A stretch of 64,000 nucleotides of DNA from Ichthyophis bannanicus (Eukaryota > Chordata > Amphibia > Gymnophiona > Ichthyophiidae): the NCBI GenBank assembly GCA_033557465.1, contig CM066035.1, positions 896,241,309-896,305,308 of the forward strand, written 5' to 3'. Each line of letters opens with the position of its first letter. The stretch's first letter is position 1. The position numbers and the translations under genes are program-made. Positions 55,665-64,000 of the stretch are shown here, piece by piece. Below the pieces are notes generated by a model that was given only the letters and a program-made list of their open reading frames with translations, searched no databases and was not told the DNA's origin.

Positions 55665-57862
55665 ACATATCGGGTCAAACTCTCTCTCCAATTCAATTAC
55701 AAGTTCTGGAGATGGGGTTATCTTTTGTCCCCACAACATGGTATGATGGGTTTAATGTACGGGTTGCCCTCCAAAGGTTTTTCCGTAAATTGCGGGTTAT
55801 CAAACATATGGAAACCGTTTTGGAGGTTAATGATGCATCTATTATCCGGAATCCTTCTCGATGGCTTCCTTCTGGCTCCTTGGATCCTGTAATTGCCACC
55901 TATCAGGATTTAATATTTCAACATTTAAAGGAACTGGAATCACATAAAGTTTGGAGATATTCTAACTTAACCCCTGATCAAGTTCAAGCCTTAAAACAGT
56001 TGCGTGATTTAGATCTAGTGATACGGAGAGCCGACAAGGGCGGCGCTACTGTGATCCTCTCTCCGGAGCAATATCAAAGCAGTATAGAACTACATTTGGC
56101 AGATAGGCGTAATTATGCCATTTTACCTCATGACCCGACTGCGGAGATTCGACAGAAAATTCATTTGACAGTGTCTACAGCTTTTTTTAAAAATTGGATT
56201 ACCAAACATGAAATGGCGTTTTTGGAAAAACAACATCCAAAAATTCCAATTATTTATTTAGTTCCTAAGGTGCATAAATCCCTTACGGACCCCCCTGGCC
56301 GTCCGATTGTATCATGTAGGGATTCATTGTTAGAACCCCTCTCTAGATTTTGCGATCTGTTTTTGCAACCAGCGGCGGCAGGGGTCCAGTCATTCATTAG
56401 GGATACGGGGCACTTTTTGCAACTATTAAATTCTTGTTTGGATATTAAGTCTTATACCTTCTTGGTATCTCTTGACGTACAAGCATTATATACCAACATT
56501 GATCAAAACGAAGCTTTAAACTGTTTACAGGATTATCCCTTGAATCTTCCAACTAGAATACCCAAATCGTTTATTCTTGAGTTGCTTCATTTGGTTCTAC
56601 AAAATAATTTCTTTTTGTACCAACAACGCTTCTATAAGCAGATACATGGTATCGCCATGGGGGCTACGGTGGCCCCTTCGATTGCCACCTTATATATGGC
56701 AGCTTTTGAAACGTTATACATCTACAGTGATCCTGCTTTTAGATTGGTTCCGTTTTGGAAGAGGTTTTTAGATGACGTTTTCTTTTTATGGTCAGGCTCC
56801 CATCCAGAGTTGGATGCTTTCATTGATCGATTAAATACTCATTTACCAAGGATACAATTTACAGCGCATGTTTCCTCTCAAAGCTTAGATTTTTTGGATA
56901 TCACTATTCAATTAACAGCAGAGGGTTTTCATACAACCCTCTATCGTAAACCAGTACAACGCAACACACTCCTTCATTATGATAGCTTCCACCCCAGAGC
57001 TTTGAAACAAGGGTTACCTTTTGGACAGTTTCTTAGGCTGAAACGCAATTGCTCCTCTTTAATTGAATTCAAAAAACACTCAGCGGAGCTATCAAAACGT
57101 CTCTTCCAAAGAGGATACCCTAGTTGGGTCATTAATCGTGCATATAAGAGAGCACGATATGTACATGTTGAGTGGTTCGACACTCAGCCTACCCCTTCTG
57201 TCCGGGACCAAGGATTGAAGATCACTGGGGTTCTCCCTTATGTCAGAGGAATCCATCAGGTCACTAAGCTTCTTAAACGCCTTTGGCCAATATTGAGTGT
57301 GCATGCATGTTTTCGGGATAAAAATCTACAGGTGGCTTATTCCAGGGGCTCTAATTTCCGAGATCTCCTTATGAAGACTACCGCTTCTCAAGACTGTCCA
57401 GAGACCTGCCATACAGATACTGGTCATTTCATATGTGGTTCTTGTACCTATTGTGCATTATCCCTAGTGGGATCTGAATGGACGGATGTACATACTGCTC
57501 GAGTTTATTCTACCAAGTGGCACACGGACTTTTCATCTCAATTTGTGGTATATCTGATAATTTGTCCGTGCACACTATATTATGTGGGACGCACTACACG
57601 TACTATTCGACTCCGTCTATCAGAGCACGCATCAAGACTAAGGACGGAATCTTCTTCAGCTCCTATGGTTGACCATTGTCTGTCGTGCGGTCATTCATTT
57701 GAGTCTTTACGATGGCGGATATTAGATCATATTCCACACGATCCTCGAGGAGGAGATTGGGAACAAAAGTTACAAAATTTGGAGCAACGCTGGATTTTCA
57801 AGTTAAATTCGGTTTCCCCTGGGGGATTAAACCAACAGATTGATTGGCACACGGTATTTTAA
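55616..57862 (+). CDS. Penelope reverse transcriptase with GIY-YIG endonuclease
   Basis: 748-codon open frame, -1 relative to ORF1. It copies element RNA and nicks target DNA. Penelope RT features in order: LSPIQLQVLEMGLSFVP (about residue 25), RADKGGATVIL (138), PIVSCRDSLLEPLSRF (240), SLDVQALYTNI (285), GIAMGATVAP (343), catalytic FLDD (385) and LDFLDITI (425). Cys/His-rich linker near 597-613 (C...H...C..C..C). GIY-YIG domain with VVYLI...YYVGRTTR...RLSEH near 644-670. The first codon in the frame is TTG, and the first ATG (55712) lies inside the conserved region, so translation may depend on ORF1. Confidence 0.93.
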   Translation: MGGSGHSVPYEKSSVINISGQTLSPIQLQVLEMGLSFVPTTWYDGFNVRVALQRFFRKLRVIKHMETVLEVNDASIIRNPSRWLPSGSLDPVIATYQDLIFQHLKELESHKVWRYSNLTPDQVQALKQLRDLDLVIRRADKGGATVILSPEQYQSSIELHLADRRNYAILPHDPTAEIRQKIHLTVSTAFFKNWITKHEMAFLEKQHPKIPIIYLVPKVHKSLTDPPGRPIVSCRDSLLEPLSRFCDLFLQPAAAGVQSFIRDTGHFLQLLNSCLDIKSYTFLVSLDVQALYTNIDQNEALNCLQDYPLNLPTRIPKSFILELLHLVLQNNFFLYQQRFYKQIHGIAMGATVAPSIATLYMAAFETLYIYSDPAFRLVPFWKRFLDDVFFLWSGSHPELDAFIDRLNTHLPRIQFTAHVSSQSLDFLDITIQLTAEGFHTTLYRKPVQRNTLLHYDSFHPRALKQGLPFGQFLRLKRNCSSLIEFKKHSAELSKRLFQRGYPSWVINRAYKRARYVHVEWFDTQPTPSVRDQGLKITGVLPYVRGIHQVTKLLKRLWPILSVHACFRDKNLQVAYSRGSNFRDLLMKTTASQDCPETCHTDTGHFICGSCTYCALSLVGSEWTDVHTARVYSTKWHTDFSSQFVVYLIICPCTLYYVGRTTRTIRLRLSEHASRLRTESSSAPMVDHCLSCGHSFESLRWRILDHIPHDPRGGDWEQKLQNLEQRWIFKLNSVSPGGLNQQIDWHTVF

Positions 57863-58250
57863 AATATGCACCCTTTGAGGGATTCCCTGATGGTGGGTGT
57901 TCCCTCTTTACAAAGGGTCCATTATCATTGGTGGTTCAGTTCTTTCATGTGATGCTGACGTCAGACGCTGAAGATTTAAATGGCTGACTACATTTCCGAA
58001 ATGTTAGCTCATGTATTGCTGCCAAAGCTTGCTTACGGACGTACCTGAAGCAGGGTTTTCAACAAATTTTGAACCCGAAACGAGCGCTAAATTCATTACT
58101 GAAGCTAAGTAATATTTTACATATTAATAAAAGGAGATATCACAGTGGTGCTTTGTTACCATACATAGCGCTGTGCTGAATTTTCTCCGACAAAAAATAA
58201 TTTTTCTAACACTGGGAGTTTTCTACTATCGGGATTTTTAGGTTTCTATT
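57747..58250. repeat. Penelope pseudo-LTR, downstream copy
   Basis: Overlaps the last 116 nt of ORF2. Pairs with 54325-54828. AATAAA at 58126-58131. Confidence 0.93.
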
Positions 58251-58256
58251 CAGCTT

Positions 58257-58415
58257 TAAACTCAACTGGAGAGGGACAGTTGGGAAAGGTGGGAAGGCAG
58301 CATCCAGACGCTGTGGGATGCTCCCAAAAGCTTTCCTATTGGACGCTGGGGAGCGTTCCTGCGCAGGCTCCGTCAGTACCGACGATACCCATATGTGAAG
58401 ACTAAATTCCTGCTG
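58257..58415. repeat. Right inverted terminal repeat of A2, tip missing
   Basis: Reverse complement of 50056-50215. It ends at CCTGCTG and lacks the TTCCC…ACCTGTTACAGGT extension. A3 starts at the next base. Confidence 0.88.
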
Positions 58416-58575
58416 ATCTCCAGGAACAAGCAGGAATGAGTCTTCACATATGGGTACATTGGTACCGACGGAGCCTGCGCGGGAACGCTCCCCAGCGTCC
58501 AATCAGAAAGCTTTTGGGAGAATCCCACAGCGCCTGCGTGCTGCCTTCCCGCCTTTCCAACTGTCTCTCCTCAGT
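58416..58575. repeat. Left inverted terminal repeat of A3
   Basis: Starts ATCTCCAGGAACAAGC. Reverse complementary to the right repeat that begins at 63882. Confidence 0.9.
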
Positions 58576-58792
58576 TATTCTTTTTCCGCAGAGCCAGCAG
58601 GTCGTGTTCCTGTCACCGCAGAAGAATTTCCTTATTTTTTCTTTATTTCTTTTCTGTCGCATCTGCCTTCCTCGACGCTATACTGGTACCGCCGGTTCTT
58701 ATTCTTTTAAAAAAAAAAATACTTTTTTCCATTATTTTTCTTCAGGTGTACTTCAGTTTTGGGCCTTGGGCCCAAAACCCTTTTCCTTAAAT

Positions 58793-60641
58793 ATGGAAAA
58801 GCCTGCCTCAGGATTTAAGAAGTGCACAAAATGTGGCTGTACTATCTCCGTCACCGACACCCATGACTAGTGTCTAAAATGTTTAGGCCCTGACCATTCC
58901 ATTAAAGATTGTGTGTCCTGTTCCATGATGTCTAAGAGAGGTCGACAGAACCGAGCTGCCAAGCTCAGTACCCTGTTTCCCTCTGATGCAGCTTCGGTGG
59001 CATCGATGTCTTCCAGGGCTTCTTCCTCCTCACATGGATCTCAGGTAACTAAACATAAATCCAGCCGGTCCTCGAAGGGCAAATCTCCTTCTAAGCATCG
59101 AGATGCCCCTGGCCTTGCCCTCGAGGATTCTGCACCGGCAAAATTACCCCGGCGGGAGGCTTCGGCTTCTAAAGCATCATCATCGGGGTTCCAGGATGAT
59201 CTAGATGGCGTGGCCTCAACAGATCTCCTGGTGCCATGCTCTGGGGTACCGGTGGCTCCCACCGGTACCGACTTCCAGGCATTGGCAGCGTCGATGGATC
59301 AGAGGATTCTGTCCATCGAACGCAGTCTGGTGGCTTTCCTTGTGGCATCGACGCCCGTGGTACCGCAACAGACTACTCCGCCGGTACCAGCTCCGGTATC
59401 ACCATCGGCACGGATTCCAGTACCGGTGGCATCGGCATCGGCATTGGTGTCAGCTATGCCGGTACTCTGCCCTCTGCAGCCCTCCGGTACCGATACCCCA
59501 GTACCGATGATTCCCGATACCGATCCCGGTCGGTACGGGTATCGGGCTTTGCAAGAGCATCCCGACAGACGATACTTCGATTCCTCTGATGACTCTGAGG
59601 ATTCTGAAGAGTCTGTCGATGCAGCGATGCTTCTTCCACAGGAGGAGTCCTCTCCCAAACGAAGGATGTCTCCTCCAGAAGACTTGTCTTTTCAAGACTT
59701 TATCAGAGAGGTGGCTCGGGGTCTCTCTATTACAGTAGTCCCAGAGTCAGAACCTAGAGCTAAGGAGTTAGATATTCTACAATATCCTAAAACTCCTAAA
59801 GAGGCAGCTACCTTGCCTATTTATGAGATTCTGTATGATCTCATGTTAAGGATGTGGGAAGCACCTCTATCCACCTCTCCTCATTCTCGCAGGTTAGACA
59901 CCATGTATCGTGTCCCTCCTTGTCCTGGTTTCCATAAAACTCAGCTTCCTCACCACCACTCTATTGTGGTTGCGTCTGCAATGAGAAAGATTAGAAGTGC
60001 CAAGAGACATGCCTCTAATCCTCCAGGATGCTTTTGGTAGAAGAGTCTTCCAAGCTTCCATGCTTGCTGCGAGAATTAATTCCTATAGTCTCTATATGGG
60101 AATGTTCTTAAAAGAAGTCACTGACCATTTGCTGACTTTAAGTCCTTTTATGTCGGACAGTAAAAGGCCAGAATTTCTCTCTGGGCTCAAACATGCCCAG
60201 GATCTCTCCAAATTCTCCAACCGTGCAGCTTTCGACTCCTTTGAATGCGTAAGCAGAGCCTCAGCTATAGCTATAGGTGCACGTAGGATTGCTTGGCTTC
60301 AAGCATCTGATTTGGAGACCTGGGTCCAAGATGAATTGGGAAATATCCCTTGTACAGGTGAGAATCTGTTTGGTAAAGATTGGCAAGCAAAGGCCAATCA
60401 AATGGATGCTGAAAATTCTGCTTTGGATAGACTATCCAAATCTACTGCTGCTCCTGATAAGAAAAGGTTGTTCAAGAAAACACCTTTTTTTAAAAAGGGA
60501 AGATCCTATCCTGCTTATAGTCAGAGAGCATCTTCTGAAGCTCAGTTTCCTTCCAAACATCAGCAATCCTCCAAACAGACCAAGGCAAAGGCTGCAAGGC
60601 CTGCTCCAGCCCAGCAAGCTCAGCCCCCTCAGGGCCTTTGA
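58793..60641 (+). pseudogene. DIRS A3 gag-like ORF, two defects
   Basis: Gag-like protein from ATG 58793 with the Cys/His cluster. A TAG at 58868-58870 sits inside the cluster, where A2 has TGG. The frame is then open through the Ser/Pro/Val-rich middle (dense GGTACCG words at 59236-59560), an acidic DSSDDSEDSEES stretch and the conserved core to 60040. A loss of about 20 nt near 60028 shifts to the frame that ends at 60641 (Lys/Gln-rich C-terminus). The RT frame is +1 relative to this last frame. Confidence 0.88.
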
Positions 60642-62564
60642 CTCTCTGCTAGAGAACTTAACCTTCCTGGCTCTAGAAGGACCAGAGCCTTCCACCATTC
60701 CAGGAAGGTTATGTCACTTTGCTCCCAGATGGGGGCAAATCACAGCAGAGCATTGGACACTCTCCATCATAAGAGAGGGGTACAAACTTCATTTTTCAAG
60801 CTTGCCCCCTCTCACAAGAGTGCACCAGTTCAATTCTCCAACCTCCCTCCTCAGCCTGTTAGAGCAGGAGGTTGCCACTCTTCTAGCCCAGGGGGCAATA
60901 GAGGAAGTGCCTTCTCAACAACAGGGCACAGGGTTCTACTCCCCCTATTTTCTTATCCCAAAGAAAACAGGGGGCTTCAGACCCATTTTAGATCTCAGAG
61001 AGTTGAACAGATTCCTAGTCAAAGAGAAATTCAAGATGGTTTCTCTAGGAACTCTGCTGCCATACCTTCAGAGTCAGGATTGGCTTTGTTCTCTAGATCT
61101 CAAGGATGCGTACACTCATGTTCTCATCCATCCAACTCACAGACGGTTCCTTCGGTTCCTTTTCCAGGAGAAGCACTATCAATACAAAGTGCTCCCCTTT
61201 GGCCTGGCCTCTGCACCACAGGTGTTCACGAAATGCATGGCAGTGGTTGCTGCTTTTCTACGCACCCTGGGAATATTTGTCTTCCCTTATCTGGACGACT
61301 GGCTCATTCAAGCTCCCACTCAATCAGAGGCCAAGACTGCTCTAACCTGCACAATGCGTATCCTTCAATATTTAGGGCTGGTAATAAACATCCCAAAATC
61401 CAATTTGATCCCTACTCTATCCCTGGAGTTTATAGGGGCACTGCTGGATACCACAAAGGCAAGGGCCTATCTTCCCCAGGCCCGTTGCCTTCGCTTGATG
61501 CAGTTAGCTTCTCAAGCAGAGTCAAAACCCCTACTAACTGCTCGAGAGATGTTACAGTTGCTAGGCCACATGGCATCCACCGTTCATGTGGTACCATATA
61601 CTCGCCTTCACATGAGAGCAGCTCAGTGGACTTTATCCACCCAATGGACCCAGGCATTAGGCTGCCTGTCCGACAAAATAGCAAACACAAGTCGCCTCAT
61701 TTTGTCCCTCCAGTGGTGGACGTCCCCTCAAAACCTGTTGCTGGGGTCTCCTTTTCAACAGCCTCTACCCCAGGCAACTCTTACAACAGATGCTTCTCCA
61801 ATGGGCTGGGGAGCTCATCTTCAGGACCTCTCCACCCAGGGCATCTGGTCCCCACAGGAGACTTGTCTACATATCAATCTCTTGGAACTCAGAGCAATCT
61901 TCCTTGCTCTGCGAGTTTTCCACACCCTGCTTAGCCACAAGACAGTCCTTGTCCACACGGACAATCAGGTAGCCATGTTCTATATAAACAAGCAGGGAGG
62001 AACTGGCTCTCTGTCGCTTTGCAACGAAGCTCTGCGACTGTGGGCCCTCGCCAGAGAGCATCACATTCATCTTCTGGCAGTCTATCTTCCAGGTGTTCAA
62101 AACTCTTGGGCGGATAGACTCATCAAGTTCTGCTTCCACACGAGTGGTCCCTACATATGGACCAGGTATCCAAGATTTTTCAAATTAGGGGAACCCCGGA
62201 CATAGACCTCTTTGCAAGTCCGTGGAATGCCAAACTTCCCCGGTTCTGTTCCAGAACTCCGGCTCAGGGGACTCAGGCAAGGGATGCTTTCCTCCTTCAC
62301 TGGGGTCAAGACTTCCTGTATGCCTTTACACCCATTCCCCTAATTCCCAAAACCCTGTTCAAGCTTCAGAGAGACAGAGGCCACATGATTCTCATAGCTC
62401 CACATTGGCCACGGCAGGTGTGGTACCCTCTGCTTCTACATCTCTCTCAAGCTCCCTCCCTAGAGTTAGGGTCTGCCCCAGACCTCCTCTCTCAGGAGGA
62501 CGGAAAGTTGTGGCATCCCAATCCCCAGTCTCTGCATCTCAGGGCTTGGTTGCTGAAGGCCTAG
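60642..62564 (+). pseudogene. DIRS A3 RT/RNase H, one frameshift
   Basis: RT/RNase H open from inside gag (frame from 60277) to 62205. RT motifs: GFYSPYFLIPK near 60940, SLDLKDAY near 61097, LPFGLASAPQVFTK near 61195 and YLDD near 61290. RNase H: TTDAS near 61787, LLELRAI near 61878, HTDNQ near 61955 and WADRL near 62110. A single indel close to 62115 shifts the post-RNase H tail, which continues open at 62157-62564 (IDLFASPWN to WLLKA). The polymerase and RNase H domains themselves look complete. Confidence 0.9.
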
Positions 62565-63598
62565 ATCTCCAGGATCTTCCTCTTTCTCAACAAGTGAAAA
62601 ATGTTCTTTATGCTTCCAGAAAACCTTCCACTAGACGTTCTTATGCCTTCAAGTGGAAAATGTTTACCATCTGGTGTTCTGGACAGGGTCTTAACCCCCG
62701 GTCAATACCTCTGGAATTGTTGCTGGAGTATCTCCTGCATCTCTCTAATGCAGGCCTTAAGACAAATTCAGTAAGAGTCCATCTGAGTGCTATTGCAGCT
62801 TCCCTCAGGCCTCTAAATGGACAACCTGTTTCCTCTCATCCCCTTGTAGCAAGGTTCATGAGAGGCCTCCTTTTAACAAAGCCTCCCATTAGACCACCTC
62901 CGGTGGCATGGGACTTAAATTTGGTTCTTGGTCAGCTTATGAAGCCGCCTTTTGAACCTTTAGCTACTGCCTCCTTGAAATACCTTTCTTAGAAGGTTAT
63001 CTTTCTCATTGCAATCACATCAGCACGCCGCATCAGTGAAGTGCAAGCACTAGTAGCTAATCCACCTTATACAAGGTTCCATCATGACAAGGTGGTCCTT
63101 AGGACTAATCCACACTTTATGCCTAAGGTGGTCTCGCCTTTTCACCTCAACCAAGAGGTCTACCTACCTGTCTTTTTTCCAGGGCCTCATGCATCAAGTG
63201 CAGAGAGGAATCTTCATACCCTGGACTGTAAAAGAGCTCTAGCTTTTTACTTACAGAGGACACAACAACATAGAAAGTCTTCTCAACTCTTTGTTGCTTT
63301 TGATCCTTCTCATTTGGGACAACCAGTCTCCAAGAGAACACTTTCCAACTGGATTGCCCAATGTATTTCTTTCGCCTATCAGAGCAAGAACATTTCTCTG
63401 GAGGGCCATGTCACAGCTCACAATGTGAGAGCCATGGCAGCCTCTATGGCTCACCTAAACTCTGTGTCTATCGACATCTGTCGAGCAGCCACTTGGGCCT
63501 CGGTTCATACCTTCACAGCCCATTACTGTTTGGACAAGGACTCCCGCAGGGATGCCTTGTTTGGTCAGGCTGTTCTCAAACACCTGTTCCATACTTAA
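62222..63598 (+). pseudogene. DIRS A3 tyrosine recombinase, one stop
   Basis: Recombinase in the -1 frame of the RT tail, with one TAG at 62990-62992 replacing Trp. Blocks in order: RSYAFKWKMF near 62640, LLLTKPPIRP near 62870, TSARRISEV (catalytic Arg, near 63025), HNVR (HxxR, near 63418) and AHYCLD (nucleophile Tyr, near 63520). One codon is missing at SIDICRA compared with A2. Ends at 63598, about 100 nt before the ICR. Confidence 0.9.
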
Positions 63599-63698
63599 TC
63601 AACTCCTACCCACCATCCTTCAGGGGATGCCAGAGATCCAGGTGGAAAAGTGCAGCCCTGTCCCAGGGACACACAACTTATGGGCTCTCTCCCTGGCA

Positions 63699-63797
63699 TC
63701 ATATGTGAAGACTCATTCCTGCTTGTTCCTGGAGATAGCACAGTTACTTACCTGTAACAGGTGATCTCTGGGAACAGCAGGAATAAGTCTTCACAAC
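63699..63797. repeat. Internal complementary region of A3
   Basis: Reverse complement of the (unseen) right tip joined to the left tip at 58416. It predicts the A3 right end to carry ACCTGTTACAGGTAAGT. Confidence 0.88.
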
Positions 63798-63881
63798 CCA
63801 CCCACCTCCCCTAGGAGTTGTCTCTCTCTCTCTATCTCTCTTCCTTTCCCTCTCTCTCCCTCTTTGTCTCAGCTATAAAAC

Positions 63882-64000
63882 TCAACTGAGGAGAGACAGT
63901 TGGAAAGGCGGGAAGGCAGCACGCAGGTGCTGTGGGATGCTCCCAAAAGCTTTCTGATTGGACACTGGGGAGCGTTCCCGCGCAGGCTCCGTCGGTACCG
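63882..64000. repeat. Right inverted terminal repeat of A3, cut by window end
   Basis: Reverse complement of the inner part of 58416-58575. The window stops inside the GTCGGTACCG core. Confidence 0.88.

Larger units (their letters stand above)
54325..58250 (+). mobile_element. Penelope-like retrotransposon, full length
   Basis: Bounded by two direct 504-bp repeats (54325-54828 and 57747-58250) that differ at 4 positions. Between and across them lie ORF1 and a 748-codon ORF2 with Penelope-type RT and GIY-YIG endonuclease. The downstream repeat begins inside the end of ORF2, the usual tandem/pseudo-LTR arrangement of Penelope elements. CAG occurs on both outer sides (54322-54324 and 58251-58253), a possible 3-bp target duplication in A2. 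No stop or frameshift is evident in its ORFs. Confidence 0.92.
50056..58415 (+). mobile_element. DIRS retrotransposon A2, RT-deleted, carrying a Penelope element
   Basis: Family A copy with left repeat, gag, only the RNase H remainder of the RT ORF, recombinase, ICR and right repeat. The RT domain is missing by a deletion of about 1.2 kb at 52295-52305. A Penelope-like element (54325-58250) sits between the ICR and the right repeat. The right tip lacks its last 35 nt or so and abuts A3 directly at 58415/58416. Confidence 0.93.
58416..64000 (+). mobile_element. DIRS retrotransposon A3 (right end outside window)
   Basis: Family A copy abutting A2 head to tail. It has left repeat, gag, RT/RNase H, recombinase, ICR and the first 119 nt of the right repeat. 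It is the best-preserved family A copy: few defects, all catalytic residues of RT, RNase H and recombinase coded. Confidence 0.94.

Noticed and set aside
54325..58250. LTR retrotransposon or endogenous retrovirus between the 504-bp repeats
   Set aside because: The RT is of Penelope type, a GIY-YIG endonuclease replaces integrase, there is no protease or integrase, and the repeat overlaps the ORF2 end.
1..64000. CRISPR array, bacterial operon or phage content
   Set aside because: The content is eukaryotic retrotransposons. The regular spacing seen is that of whole DIRS copies, not of short repeats and spacers.

Overview
The window looks like intergenic DNA from a large, repeat-rich vertebrate genome. 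I found no convincing host gene. The mix of very abundant DIRS retrotransposons, a Penelope-like element, L1 and CR1/L2-type LINEs, a MIR/CORE-like tRNA SINE and hAT-like fragments suggests an amphibian, perhaps a caecilian. That placement is inference; the sequence alone does not fix the species.

Nearly everything belongs to nine DIRS copies, all on the + strand, in four lineages named here A to D. In order: A1 (1-5196, left end outside the window), B1 (6724-12476), B2 (14119-20138), B3 (22105-27876), C1 (29181 to about 33165, no recombinase half), B4 (35135-41248), D1 (42362-48487), A2 (50056-58415, internally deleted and split by a Penelope element) and A3 (58416 to beyond the window). Complete copies share one layout: left inverted terminal repeat, Gag-like ORF with an N-terminal Cys/His cluster, reverse transcriptase/RNase H ORF in the +1 frame relative to gag, tyrosine recombinase ORF overlapping its tail in the -1 frame, an internal complementary region (ICR) that is the reverse complement of right end joined to left end, and a right inverted terminal repeat. 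By the DIRS model the RT/RNase H copies the RNA, the ICR templates closure of a circle, and the recombinase integrates that circle. Most copies are broken by stops and indels. The B1 RT/RNase H frame (8997-10979) is fully open, and the A1, A3 and D1 recombinases each carry one premature stop.

The most intact element is a Penelope-like retrotransposon at 54325-58250 inside A2. It has two 504-bp direct repeats differing at 4 positions, a coiled-coil/RG-rich ORF1 and an ORF2 with RT and GIY-YIG endonuclease motifs and no stops.

Older repeats lie between and around the DIRS copies. One L1 (5197 to about 13760) hosts A1, B1, a SINE and a possible DNA element. Two CR1/L2-type LINEs host B2 and B3 in their 3' ends. 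A restriction-like-endonuclease LINE on the minus strand is cut by A2. A 367-bp element with 12-bp target duplications splits the B4 gag. Stretches with nothing recognisable are listed as such.
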